Assembly (NCBI GenBank): GCA_902623175.1
Contig: CACNSR010000011.1
Location: forward strand, 1-64,000
Reading direction: 5' to 3'
Source of the DNA: Halieaceae bacterium
GTDB taxonomy: Bacteria > Pseudomonadota > Gammaproteobacteria > Pseudomonadales > Halieaceae
Length of the DNA: 64,000 nt
This document shows, in pieces, positions 28,876-38,961 of the stretch. Every line of letters begins with the position of its first letter. The first letter of the stretch is position 1. The notes beneath the pieces were generated by a model. The model was given only the letters and a program-made list of their open reading frames with translations, had not been told where the DNA came from and made no database searches. The position numbers were made by a program, and so were the translations under genes.

Positions 28876-29991
28876 ATGAACTTCGAGTTTTCTGACGAGC
28901 AGCAATTGCTGAGAGAGCAGGCGCGTGGGTTTTTGACCGACCATTGCCCCACCTCCGCGGTGAGGGCGGTGCTGGATGGTGACCAAGACTGGGACGCTGC
29001 GCTGTGGCAGAAGATTGCCGAAATGGGATGGACAGCCACGGTGATCCCCGAAGCCTACGGTGGTCTGGGCCTGAGTTATTACGAGCTAGCTATTATTGCT
29101 GAGGAAATGGGCCGAAGCGCGGCACCCCTGCCCTTCAGCAGCTCTGTCTATCTGGCCAGCGAGGCGATTCAGCGCTTCGGCACTGAGGCACAAAAATCAG
29201 CGTGGCTGCCCAGACTAGCCAGCGGTGAGTGTGTCGCGACCGTTGCCATGGCGGAGCGTGCGGGTCGTCTGGCGCTTGACCAGCTTGAAACCCGACGCAG
29301 CGGGTCGCAGCTGTCAGGCACGAAAGTCCCTGTTGCTGACGCCTCGGTAGCGGAGGCGGCGGTAGTGCTGGCCCGATCCGATGCCGGGCTTGAGGCTTGC
29401 CTGGTGCCGCTCCAGCAGGCTGGTGTCTCGGTGGAGCCGGTGCTGACATTTGATACCAGCCGCGGGCACAGCACCGTGACCTTCGACGGCGCCGAGGCCG
29501 AGATATTGGGGGAAACCACTCTCAATCCCCAGGACTGGGAGAGTTTGCTCGATGGCGCCGCAGTCTTACTCGCCTGGGAGCAGCTGGGTCTGGCGGAGAC
29601 GGCGTTGACTCAGGCCCGGGACTACGCCCTGCAACGGTTCGCCTTTGGCCGCGCTATCGGCTCTTATCAGGCGATTAAGCACAAGCTGGCCAATATGTAC
29701 GTGAAGAACACGCTTGCCCGCAGCAACGCCTACTATGGCGTTTGGGCTTTGTCCGAGGAGAGTGAAGAGTTGCCGCTGGCAGCTGCTACCGCGCGTGTCG
29801 CGGCGATACAGGCCTCGACCTTCGCGGCGGAAGAGAATATCCAGACCCATGGCGGAATGGGTTTCACCTGGGAATTTGATTGCCACTTTTATCTGCGCCG
29901 GGCGAAGCTATTGAGCCTGGCGATTGGGAGTGAGGCAGTGTGGCAAGACCGAGTGGTGTCGGCATTGGCTGCACAAAGCGCAGCGGTTTGA
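28876..29991 (+). CDS. Acyl-CoA dehydrogenase
   Basis: FEFSDEQQLLREQARGFL; ARDYALQRFAFGRAIGSYQAIKHKLANMYV; IQTHGGMGFTWEFDCHFYLRRAK. Confidence 0.92.
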   Translation: MNFEFSDEQQLLREQARGFLTDHCPTSAVRAVLDGDQDWDAALWQKIAEMGWTATVIPEAYGGLGLSYYELAIIAEEMGRSAAPLPFSSSVYLASEAIQRFGTEAQKSAWLPRLASGECVATVAMAERAGRLALDQLETRRSGSQLSGTKVPVADASVAEAAVVLARSDAGLEACLVPLQQAGVSVEPVLTFDTSRGHSTVTFDGAEAEILGETTLNPQDWESLLDGAAVLLAWEQLGLAETALTQARDYALQRFAFGRAIGSYQAIKHKLANMYVKNTLARSNAYYGVWALSEESEELPLAAATARVAAIQASTFAAEENIQTHGGMGFTWEFDCHFYLRRAKLLSLAIGSEAVWQDRVVSALAAQSAAV

Positions 29992-30003
29992 GGGAGAGAG
30001 CAG

Positions 30004-31209
30004 ATGGACTTTAACGATACCCCTGAAGAAGCGCGCTTCCGCGAAGAAGCCTCCGCCTGGCTTGCCGAGAATGCGCCAACCGGTGACGCCTTTCGTGCGC
30101 TGTCCCCGCTGGAGCAGGCCAAGGTCTGGCAAAAAAGAAAATACGATGCCGGTTGGGCCTGTATCGGCTGGGCGCCAGAATTCGGCGGCCGCGGCGCCTC
30201 CGCAATCGAAGAGGTAATTTGGAATCAGGAGGAAAGCCAGTACGATCTGCCGGCCAACTTCTTCCTGATCGGCCAGGGCATGATTGGACCAACGCTAATG
30301 GCCTGGGCTAGTGATCAGGACAAAGCCCGCTTGCTGCCGCCGCTGGCCAGCGGCGAGGAAGTCTGGTGTCAGCTGTTCTCGGAACCTGCTGGAGGCTCGG
30401 ACCTCGCCGCGTTGAGAACCCGCGCTGAGCGGGATGGGGACGACTGGGTGATTAATGGGCAAAAGATTTGGACTTCAGGTGCCCATTACTCCGATTACGG
30501 CGTGATCGTGGTGCGCACTGACCCCACTTTGCCGAAGCACAAAGGGCTCAGCTATTTTTATGTCGACATGAAGGCGCCGGGCGTTGAGATCAAGCCAATC
30601 AAGCAACTGACGGGAGATTCGGACTTTAACGAGGTGTATTTCACCGACGTCAGGGTTTCGGATAGTCAACGCTTAGGTGAGGTTGGTCAAGGCTGGCAGG
30701 TGTCGCTCACCACGCTTATGAATGAGCGCGCCGCGATTGGCGGTAGTTTTGGTCAGATGGATGTGTCGCTGGCCATGTCCGTGGCAGCGGAGGTCGAGAT
30801 TGATCGTCGACCGGCGCTGGAGGACGCGGCGGTTCGTGCCCGGATTGCAGACTGGTATGTGCAGGAAGCCGGGCTGAAGTACACCGGCTACCGATCGCTC
30901 ACGGCGCTGTCGCGGGGAGCCTTGCCAGGACCGGAGAACTCCATTGGCAAGCTCGTTGGTGCGCCTAAAATGCAGGCGATGTCGTCATACCTGATGGATC
31001 TTTTGGATGCTAGTGGCGCTATTACAGATGAGGCGCTGGCGGCCAAAGCGGGCATTATCCAGCGGGCTTATATGGGGGCGCCGGGTCTGCGCATTGCCGG
31101 GGGCACGGATGAAATTATGGCGAATATTATTGCCGAGCGGGTACTGGGTTTACCTCAGGAGCCTCGGCTTGATAAGGGCATTCCGTTTAACGAGGTGCCG
31201 ACCGGGTAG
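30004..31209 (+). CDS. Acyl-CoA dehydrogenase
   Basis: LFSEPAGGSDLAALRTRAERDGDDWVINGQKIWTSGAH; GGTDEIMANIIAERVLGLP. Confidence 0.93.
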   Translation: MDFNDTPEEARFREEASAWLAENAPTGDAFRALSPLEQAKVWQKRKYDAGWACIGWAPEFGGRGASAIEEVIWNQEESQYDLPANFFLIGQGMIGPTLMAWASDQDKARLLPPLASGEEVWCQLFSEPAGGSDLAALRTRAERDGDDWVINGQKIWTSGAHYSDYGVIVVRTDPTLPKHKGLSYFYVDMKAPGVEIKPIKQLTGDSDFNEVYFTDVRVSDSQRLGEVGQGWQVSLTTLMNERAAIGGSFGQMDVSLAMSVAAEVEIDRRPALEDAAVRARIADWYVQEAGLKYTGYRSLTALSRGALPGPENSIGKLVGAPKMQAMSSYLMDLLDASGAITDEALAAKAGIIQRAYMGAPGLRIAGGTDEIMANIIAERVLGLPQEPRLDKGIPFNEVPTG

Positions 31210-31255
31210 CCAGTACCGGTTGAGTAAGCTCGCAGGAGGCGCGCACACTCCGCCT

Positions 31256-31396
31256 ATGACGGAGGAGACGACCACCCAGTTGCCCAGGTTGTCAGCGGAA
31301 CATGGCGTGCCGGCTGAAGACGGCGAGGCATTTAGCGTAGCAGAGGTCGACCAGCCCTCCGCATCCCGCATGCTGACGGCAGCACTCATACTGTAA
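31256..31396 (+). CDS. Possible small protein (46 aa) or gene remnant
   Basis: ATG-initiated MTEETTTQLPRLSAEHGVPAEDGEAFSVAEVDQPSASRMLTAALIL; weak ORF evidence only. Confidence 0.2.
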   Translation: MTEETTTQLPRLSAEHGVPAEDGEAFSVAEVDQPSASRMLTAALIL

Positions 31397-31442
31397 ATTC
31401 GGGTCGCAACAAGGTGGTGACGGTCTGACGAGTGCCCAGTAG

Positions 31443-31901
31443 TCAGTCGCCCAGATCCAGACTGAATTTTAGAAATATCTCATCGAGTTCGTAGCCCAGA
31501 TCCCTGTAGAGTGCTTGCCCCGGATGGTTATCCCGCGCGGTCTCCAGGTCCAGCCGCGCCGCACCTTGCGCTTTGGCCCACTCACTTGCTGCGTTCATTA
31601 AGGCGCGCGCTATGCCCTGTCTTCGCGCGGACGGGGCTACGAACAGGTCATACAGCACGAAGTAGTCAACAAGGTCGACCGAGCAGAGCGCGGGATACAG
31701 CTGTGTGAACCCAATCAGTTGATAGCCATCATCTGCGGTGAAGATCGTTGAGCGCCCCCGCTCAAAATTTTCCGCAATCCAATTTTTCGCGGCGCTCAGA
31801 TCCGGCGGACATTCATAGAATTGTCGATACTGATCAAAAAGGTCGGCGAGCTGATCAATATCATTGCTCTCTGCAGGGCGAAAGGTAACGGTGGCGTTCA
31901 T
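31443..31901 (-). CDS. GNAT family N-acetyltransferase
   Basis: YDLFVAPSARRQGIARALMNAASEWAKAQGAARLDLETARDNHPGQALYRDLGY. Confidence 0.92.
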   Translation of the reverse strand: MNATVTFRPAESNDIDQLADLFDQYRQFYECPPDLSAAKNWIAENFERGRSTIFTADDGYQLIGFTQLYPALCSVDLVDYFVLYDLFVAPSARRQGIARALMNAASEWAKAQGAARLDLETARDNHPGQALYRDLGYELDEIFLKFSLDLGD

Positions 31902-32138
31902 AGCGATGTCCCTCATGATCCAATGACATCAATCTACCGGCTATACGCGGATTTGCAAAAACCGCGGTTCGGCGCGGTACAAACAATGCTTCCCACAGAA
32001 CCGATAATCCAAATGGAGCTGGATTAGCAAAAAGTGACAGGCGCCACTCATTGTCATATTTTGCAGCAAACTGAGGCGATTCTAGTCGCGCAAACCCGTC
32101 AGCGTGTTGGTTCGCCTAATCTGTTTGGCTAACGTCCA

Positions 32139-33017
32139 ATGCATTATAGAGTGGAGAGTATCGAGGCCGCGATGGTCAGTAACGAACAGGAAGCCCAACA
32201 GGTTGTGATTCGCCATATTGGCGGGTTCGCCTGGCCTACCTTGCTCTTACTGGTGAGTAGCGGAGCGATATATTTGGCTGCCGTGGCACACTTGCTGACG
32301 GAACCCACGTTTTCCTGGCGGGCGCTGGCGGGCATTGCGTTTTGCACCTACGCTATCTATACCCCGCTGCACGAAGCGGTTCACGGTGCGGTCACCGGGA
32401 TGAGCCTCGAGCGTCGTTGGATCAATGAGTGGACCGGTTACTTTGCCGCCCACTTTTTAGGTATCTCGTTCACGGCTCATCGTCGCTCCCACCTGAAGCA
32501 CCATCGCTCGACCAACCACCCGAGCGAAGACCCGGATATGGTGCTCTCAGCAGGTAATGCCAACCAACTCGTGCTCGCCTGGCTAAAAGGTGTTCCGAAA
32601 GAATGGTTATTCGCGTTTTCGTTCGAGCATTTCAACGACGCTGAGAAGATCACGGTAAGGCGTGAGTTCATCGCCATCATCCTGACGCGCCTGGTGTTGC
32701 TGAGTTTCTGTGCTGACCTCGGTACCACCTTGCTCACGCTACTGGTCGGACAGTTAATCGGTAACGCAGTGCTGGTCACTCTCTTCGCTTGGTCAGTGCA
32801 TCACCCACACACCGAGCAGGAGCGAATGCACACCACCACGGTCTATCGGGCGCGAACAGGGCTCGATACGGTGATGACGTTGTTCTGGGGCTATCAGAAT
32901 TATCACGCGATCCATCATCTCTACCCCAAGGTTCCTTTTTTCCGCTACCGCCGGGTATACAAGGCTCTGGAACCTTATCTGGTAGGTAGCGGTGTACCGG
33001 TCAAGCAGCTCGTATGA
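32139..33017 (+). CDS. Fatty-acid-desaturase / carotenoid hydroxylase-like membrane di-iron protein
   Basis: Histidine boxes HEAVHG, HLKHH, HAIHH with hydrophobic segments; start may be internal MVSNEQ (32172). Confidence 0.82.
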   Translation: MHYRVESIEAAMVSNEQEAQQVVIRHIGGFAWPTLLLLVSSGAIYLAAVAHLLTEPTFSWRALAGIAFCTYAIYTPLHEAVHGAVTGMSLERRWINEWTGYFAAHFLGISFTAHRRSHLKHHRSTNHPSEDPDMVLSAGNANQLVLAWLKGVPKEWLFAFSFEHFNDAEKITVRREFIAIILTRLVLLSFCADLGTTLLTLLVGQLIGNAVLVTLFAWSVHHPHTEQERMHTTTVYRARTGLDTVMTLFWGYQNYHAIHHLYPKVPFFRYRRVYKALEPYLVGSGVPVKQLV

Positions 33018-33253
33018 TCGCCGCCGGGGTGACGTCCGTCATCCCGACATCCCATTCAGTTTTCGCCTAATCTCATCTGGGACTGCTCCCCCATAGAGCT
33101 CGAGGGGCGCGGCGCCGAGAGGCAGTCGCGGGGGGCTACGCTATATGAGCTGGAGAGTGACTGGGCATCAGCTATGCTCGTTAATATGGCCAAGGTCAGG
33201 CAGTACGAGCATTGTTCCACCATGAACTGCCGCGTGGTCTACGCTGCCCAAAG

Positions 33254-33664
33254 CTAAGCGGTCGGCTCGCCGTCAGTGTCGGCCGCTGGCCTAGCGTGCA
33301 GCGCCCACATTGTTTGCTCCAACAAGTGTTCAAACACGCTGAAATCCCCCTCGCATCCTCGCAGTGCTTCGCGACCAATCACGATCTCAATCGCGCCGTT
33401 GCGGTCCACCGCAACACAGGGCAGTTGGCCCCCGACCTGAGCTTCAACGTGACTGGGCAGCTCATCGCGATGCAGCCAGTTGAGAGAGGCCGCAACGCCT
33501 TTGCGCCTGCGCCAGTCTGATCGACCTAGTGGGTTCCAGCCGTGGGACAGATCACACAGCGCGCACCCGGTGATACCCAAGCACTTGTCGAAAAGATAGC
33601 GGACCTCAGCCATGAGGGAGCCGTCTGCGTCATAAATTGCATATAAAGTCGGTTCTGATGCCAC
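33254..33664 (-). CDS. Conserved-looking hypothetical protein with CALC motif, GTG start
   Basis: VASEPTLYAIYDADGSLMAEVRYLFDKCLGITGCALCDLSHGWNPLGRSDWRRRK; upstream part of the track ORF is antisense to the metalloprotease and was excluded. Confidence 0.6.
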   Translation of the reverse strand: MASEPTLYAIYDADGSLMAEVRYLFDKCLGITGCALCDLSHGWNPLGRSDWRRRKGVAASLNWLHRDELPSHVEAQVGGQLPCVAVDRNGAIEIVIGREALRGCEGDFSVFEHLLEQTMWALHARPAADTDGEPTA

Positions 33665-33736
33665 GGTGCTTCCCTTCAACCCGCCACTCGTAGATGTTAT
33701 ACCGGTTTTAGTCAAAGCGGATGAGAGTTGGGAGAA

Positions 33737-36103
33737 ATGGACTTGTTTCTTCGTGGTCGTAGTGCTGTGCGCCGGCACTGTTTCAGCCTTCTCCTGGCGA
33801 TTTGCGCTGCAATCTGCCTGCCTGTGAACTCCGCAGGCGACGCCTTGACCTTGCGGCTCATGCAGCAGGATGAGCTCCCACAAATGGTGACCTCCCTCAA
33901 ACAACTCAGTACCCGCGCCGGTGATATTCTCTCGCTAAGCTCTGAGACTGGTGAGGACTTTGCGTTCCGCTTGGAAACGTCTCGGCGGACCAATCACGGT
34001 AACAAGGTGATTCGAGGTGTAAACGAGGCTGGTGGCCGCCTGACAATGATCGTAACGTCAGACGGCCAGCTTCAGGGGTATCTTCGCGAGGGCAGCAGAA
34101 CTTATCGGCTGGTGCAGGAAGGCGGAAACATCGTTTGGCACTTCGCCGATCCTTATCTGGCTCGCCCCGCTGACCGTGGCGGTGTGAGGTTGGAGCGATT
34201 CGATAAAACTGGACCCGCTAGTGAGTTGGATCGCAATCTCAAGCGCATGGAACGCAGAGCTTTAAAGAATCTCTCTGACGAAACGATCCATTACCCAATA
34301 TTTGGTTCAGGCACGGCGACGCTGGACCTGCTCTTCTACCACGAGGCCGGCATGGAAAACCCGGAGGTGGTCGTGGACCTAGTGACAGAAATCACCAATC
34401 AGGCAATGGTGGACAGCCAGATTGCTCTGCGCGCAAATGCCGTGGCCGTGAAATCTCTTGAGATTGATCCCGCAACATTACAGGAGGATGTGCTCTTTCA
34501 GATGTATTATCAGGAGGCACCGTTCACCGATATCGAGAGTGACCGCGCCTTTTACGGCGCTGATCTGGTGGTGGCGCTTCGTGAGAACATTCCCGAGGAT
34601 GACGATGCTTGCGGGATCGCCCCCGTCGGCGTTGTCGATGGTTTGCCATACCGATATGACTACATAACGGCCGTACAGTGGTTGCCAATTGAAGCCCCAT
34701 CTCAATTTTATTGCCCTGATACCACTGCAGCTCACGAGATTGGCCATTTATTGGGCTCTTCCCATGAGCGCCGCATTGCGGAGGAAGGTGAGACCCAGGC
34801 CTATCCCTTCAGTTTCGGTCATTATCGCGAAGGGATTTTCCACACGATCATGAGCTACGGCTTTGAGCCCGAGATCGCGGTGTTTTCCAACCCAAACCTC
34901 GACAGCTGCGGTGGGCAGGCCTGTGGAGTGGCATCAGGTGACCCCGAATCCGCGGACAACGCGCGCGGGTTTACGCAAGCCCGCTTCATGTTGGCGGGGT
35001 ACGAAAGCGAATCTTTGGCATCTGAGCTGGTGAATGTTTTCCCAATGATCACCCAGTCCTGCGAACGAAGTGACGGAAGCGAAGGCTTCCAAAAAGGGCC
35101 TGCTATCGATAATCAGTCGCCACATACTATCGATGTGCGTGCTGAGTCGGTATTGAATGCGGCGGGGGAGATGCTCAGCTGGACCTATGAACCTGGAGAG
35201 CTGTCTCTAGCGGCTGGACAATACTTGCCAGCAATATGTCGCGCCTTGGAAGAAGGCAGTCCCTTCGGTAGCGACTATGTAGAATCGTGGTTTACTTACT
35301 ATGACCCGACTTCTGACAAACTGATCGAATCGCTCCACCTGCTGTGGGACGACGATTATAGCGGCGCTTATGCCGAGGTAAGAGTAGCTTCGTCGGCTGA
35401 AGGCGCCGCCGAAGGGCATACTAATCGTGTTGTGAAAACGGGAGAGTCCCTGACTGTGAATTTCATACCAGCCAGTGGCTTTGCGCTTTCCAGCGTTGAC
35501 AGCTCCTGCGGCGGCAGCATACAGGGCAGCACCTTCACGGTGAATCAGGTGGCCAGCGACTGTTTGATAGAGCCGGTTTTTGAGGCGTCGGTAACGCCGA
35601 TTGATACGCTGCGAGTGTCTCTGGAAGAGCCGGTAAGGGGTGATACCTACTCAGGCATTGGCAACTTGAGAGGTTGGGCTGTCGCGACAGTGGGCGTCGA
35701 CCGCGTCGAAATTTGGATTGACGGAGCCTACGCCTTCGATGCGCCGTATGGTGGTGAGCGCGGAGATGTGGGAGATGTGTTCCCAGATATTAACGATTCG
35801 GTAAATTCTGGTTTTTCTACCGCTTGGAACTACAACCTAATGGACCTGGGGGAGCACACAATCACAGCGAGAGGCTATAACACTCAAGGCCAATACGCTG
35901 AGAGTAGCAAAACTTTTCGTGTGACCCGCTTTCACAAACCCTTCTTGAGTGCAGATGATGAGGTCGATCTGTCTGGTGCTCAGTGCTCGGTCTCTGACAG
36001 CCAGATTTCATTGGGTGATGTGGTAATGGATGATCAGGTCTACGACATCTTGCTGGATTGGCGCACCGCGGCTCAGGATTTCCAGGTTATTGAGATTCGC
36101 TAA
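33737..36103 (+). CDS. Secreted zinc metalloprotease (metzincin/reprolysin-like) with C-terminal Ig-like module
   Basis: Signal-like N-terminus; zinc motif HEIGHLLGSSH; C-terminal GDTYSGIGNLRGWAVATVGVDRVEIWIDGAYAFDAPYGGERGDVGDVFPDINDSVNSGFSTAWNYNLM. Confidence 0.85.
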   Translation: MDLFLRGRSAVRRHCFSLLLAICAAICLPVNSAGDALTLRLMQQDELPQMVTSLKQLSTRAGDILSLSSETGEDFAFRLETSRRTNHGNKVIRGVNEAGGRLTMIVTSDGQLQGYLREGSRTYRLVQEGGNIVWHFADPYLARPADRGGVRLERFDKTGPASELDRNLKRMERRALKNLSDETIHYPIFGSGTATLDLLFYHEAGMENPEVVVDLVTEITNQAMVDSQIALRANAVAVKSLEIDPATLQEDVLFQMYYQEAPFTDIESDRAFYGADLVVALRENIPEDDDACGIAPVGVVDGLPYRYDYITAVQWLPIEAPSQFYCPDTTAAHEIGHLLGSSHERRIAEEGETQAYPFSFGHYREGIFHTIMSYGFEPEIAVFSNPNLDSCGGQACGVASGDPESADNARGFTQARFMLAGYESESLASELVNVFPMITQSCERSDGSEGFQKGPAIDNQSPHTIDVRAESVLNAAGEMLSWTYEPGELSLAAGQYLPAICRALEEGSPFGSDYVESWFTYYDPTSDKLIESLHLLWDDDYSGAYAEVRVASSAEGAAEGHTNRVVKTGESLTVNFIPASGFALSSVDSSCGGSIQGSTFTVNQVASDCLIEPVFEASVTPIDTLRVSLEEPVRGDTYSGIGNLRGWAVATVGVDRVEIWIDGAYAFDAPYGGERGDVGDVFPDINDSVNSGFSTAWNYNLMDLGEHTITARGYNTQGQYAESSKTFRVTRFHKPFLSADDEVDLSGAQCSVSDSQISLGDVVMDDQVYDILLDWRTAAQDFQVIEIR

Positions 36104-36366
36104 GTTTTTCTGCAAGGGGTCGCAAATGTGTGATTCGAATTTGAGAGTGGAGTGGCAAGCATTCGGCCTGAAAGCGCCTTGATTTATACCAATATAGATT
36201 TCTACCAATTAGGCCTGTTCAACCCGAGTTTTTGGGGTTATTTTTACAAAGACTCTGTTAATCTTTGTCCAGACTTAAAAAAAACAGGCCTACCAATGGG
36301 TTTTAGCCGTTTGGCGGGTCCTGAAATTTTCACAACGAACATAAATTAATATTAATGAGGGAACCC

Positions 36367-38823
36367 ATGAGAACGATTCGTAAAGCCTCACTCCTGGCTG
36401 TAGCCGTATCTATGGCCATATCAGGTCAGGTCAATGCGCAGCGATCAACCACCACCGAAATTGAGGAGGTTTTGGTAACTGCGCAAAAGCGCGAAGAGAA
36501 TATGCAAGATGTGGCTATATCAATGTCTGCCATGGACGCCAATGCGATCGAAAAGTCTTTTGCGCGAACGATTGATGAGATTACCGGCATGTCCCCCAAT
36601 TTGATCATTAATCCAATTTTGGGTAACGGAACTATCGGAGTGTCTATCCGGGGAATGCAGCATGCAGAGGTGGAAAAAAGCTTCGACCCAGCAGTTGCAA
36701 TCTATCAGGACGGCATATATTTGTCCTCAACTACGGGCGCGCTTAGGAATATGTGGGACGCGGAGCGCATTGAAGTCTTACGGGGCCCTCAGGGTACTCT
36801 TTTCGGCCGAAATACCATAGGCGGGTTAGTTCATGTTATCCGCTCGAAGCCGACAGGCGAGTGGGGTGGTAAATTGGTAGGAACTTTCGCGCAAGACAAT
36901 CAGACTGACCTCAAGGGCCTTATTAACCTGCCAGAGATGGGTGGCTTGTCGGTAAAGCTGTCTGCTGCCAGCATCCAGGGAGGGGAATATTTTTACAACC
37001 CAATAAGAGATGAAGACGAGGGTGATAATGATTTGACAATGATGACGGTCGATGCGTTGTTCGCCCCGACTGATAATTTTGACATCCGCGTTATATACGA
37101 TTACATAGACGACGAAACGCCCACTAGGCCGTTGGCTGCGCTGACCGCACCTGGCGAGGCTTTTTACGGCCTTGCCTGTATCAATCCAGCTACTGGCGCT
37201 GATTCTGGAGAGTGCTTGGGTGCAGGCAGGTCAGATCAAGATTTGTATCGCAGCTACACAACTTATGATCAATACGCAGAACTGAGGACTGACTCCATAA
37301 CCATTCATGCTAATTGGCAGTTTGCAGACAACCACAAACTGGCTTTTGTATTTGGCGACAGAGACACAGACGAACAGGCTCTAAACGAGTTTGACGGCAC
37401 ATCTACCGATGTTTTTTGGACTGATCGACCTACGCTAGAAAATCAAACTAGCTATGAGTTAAGACTTGAGTCTGACTGGAGCGACAGCTTGCGCTCCACC
37501 TTTGGCGTATTTATGTGGGAGAGTGATTATACACTGCAGCAAAATACAGGAATCCTTAACAACATAAATCCAACTCCAGTTACCAACTACTCGGCGTCGC
37601 CACTGTATAGTCAAGAAGTAGAGTCGACCGCTGTTTTTGGTCAGGTCGATTGGGATGTGACTGATCGCCTAATGGTGAGTGTGGGAGGCCGCTGGATTGA
37701 TGAGGATAAGGAAGCTTGTATGACGGTGACAGGCTATCCTATTAACCCACTGCAAACATTGCTAGGGCTACCTCCCGGGTCTGTCGCCTATACCGATATT
37801 TCTGGACGCGATAAGACCTTAGACCCATATCCATATTTATTGGGTGGCAATGTGCAAGGCGCCGCTTGGGGCGCCAACTGCCCTTCATGGGCAGCTTCGG
37901 TTTACGACGATTCCTTTGATGGAACGGCCTCATGGGATGAGTTTACGCCTCGAATCGCAGCGCAGTATTCGTTCGACTCTGGTATGGCTTATGTCACTTA
38001 TTCCGAAGGTTTCCGCTCAGGTGGTTTCAACGGACGCGCAACTGCGCCCAGCAATACGGGCCCTTATGATCCCGAGTCGGTAGAAAGTTGGGAGGCAGGT
38101 GCGAAGTTTACGATGTTTGAAAATCGCTTCCAAATAAACGTGGCGGCGTTCTCCATTGAGTACAAAGACAAGCAAGAAGATATTGTAAAGCCAGGAACTG
38201 ACGGGCAGGCCACGTTAACCGTAGTCCAAAACGCGTCCACTGCGACCATGGAAGGGTTAGAGATGGACTTTAGCTGGGTTATTGCCGACGGTCTGTCCTT
38301 GAGGGGAAATGTCGGATTGCTTGATGCGTCATTTGACGATTTTCTGACCTCTAGTGCGACAGGCATGGTCGATTTGAGTGGGATCGCTATCCGACGAGCG
38401 CCCGATATGACTGCCGGGCTAGGGTTGTTGTTCGAACGGGAGATGGCTGAGGGCCACTTTTTGGTGGCAACCCTTAATTATACTTGGAAGGACGATTACT
38501 ATATCTCCGCAAGCACCAACGGCGGAGATAAGACCATTCCAGTATCTGAAGGAGGGGCTGGTTACGCAGATAATCCGTCGTTAGTAGAAGCATTCGGTTT
38601 GCTTGACGCCTCTATCAACTGGGAAACCGAGAATTGGACGATTTCTCTCTTTGGTAAAAACCTTACAGATGAGACTTATCTCATGTCCTTTCTTGATGTA
38701 GGTGGGAATAATGTCGCCACCTCGGCTACTGACCCTACACCAAGATACGCGCCCGGAGCATGGTCATTTGGTACTGCAAACAGACCGCGATACTTCGGTG
38801 TGGAGGTTCAGCTGAAGTTCTGA
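36367..38823 (+). CDS. TonB-dependent receptor
   Basis: EIEEVLVTAQKREENMQDVAISMSAM; ERIEVLRGPQGTLFGRNTIGGLVHVIRSKP; C-terminal GVEVQLKF. Confidence 0.95.
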   Translation: MRTIRKASLLAVAVSMAISGQVNAQRSTTTEIEEVLVTAQKREENMQDVAISMSAMDANAIEKSFARTIDEITGMSPNLIINPILGNGTIGVSIRGMQHAEVEKSFDPAVAIYQDGIYLSSTTGALRNMWDAERIEVLRGPQGTLFGRNTIGGLVHVIRSKPTGEWGGKLVGTFAQDNQTDLKGLINLPEMGGLSVKLSAASIQGGEYFYNPIRDEDEGDNDLTMMTVDALFAPTDNFDIRVIYDYIDDETPTRPLAALTAPGEAFYGLACINPATGADSGECLGAGRSDQDLYRSYTTYDQYAELRTDSITIHANWQFADNHKLAFVFGDRDTDEQALNEFDGTSTDVFWTDRPTLENQTSYELRLESDWSDSLRSTFGVFMWESDYTLQQNTGILNNINPTPVTNYSASPLYSQEVESTAVFGQVDWDVTDRLMVSVGGRWIDEDKEACMTVTGYPINPLQTLLGLPPGSVAYTDISGRDKTLDPYPYLLGGNVQGAAWGANCPSWAASVYDDSFDGTASWDEFTPRIAAQYSFDSGMAYVTYSEGFRSGGFNGRATAPSNTGPYDPESVESWEAGAKFTMFENRFQINVAAFSIEYKDKQEDIVKPGTDGQATLTVVQNASTATMEGLEMDFSWVIADGLSLRGNVGLLDASFDDFLTSSATGMVDLSGIAIRRAPDMTAGLGLLFEREMAEGHFLVATLNYTWKDDYYISASTNGGDKTIPVSEGGAGYADNPSLVEAFGLLDASINWETENWTISLFGKNLTDETYLMSFLDVGGNNVATSATDPTPRYAPGAWSFGTANRPRYFGVEVQLKF

Positions 38824-38839
38824 TTCGGGCTTGAATCTA

Positions 38840-38865
38840 AAAGGGCGCCTTTTGGCGCCCTTTTT
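38840..38865 (+). terminator. Rho-independent terminator after TonB receptor
   Basis: AAAGGGCGCC-TTTT-GGCGCCCTTTTT. Confidence 0.88.
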
Positions 38866-38961
38866 CTTCTACAAGGCTATCGATGTGGCGCTTCGGGTTT
38901 CTCCAGCCTGTCGACTAGCAGCGGTCCTGTACGGATATTTTAATAGCACTGAGATGCTGTC

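Noticed and set aside
33017-33253. Possible ncRNA or gene in the 33.0-33.25 kb gap
   Set aside because: Only short, motif-free ORFs and no clear stem-terminator were seen.
36104-36366. Cobalamin riboswitch upstream of TonB receptor
   Set aside because: No recognisable B12-box sequence; only an inverted repeat, reported as an unassigned structure.
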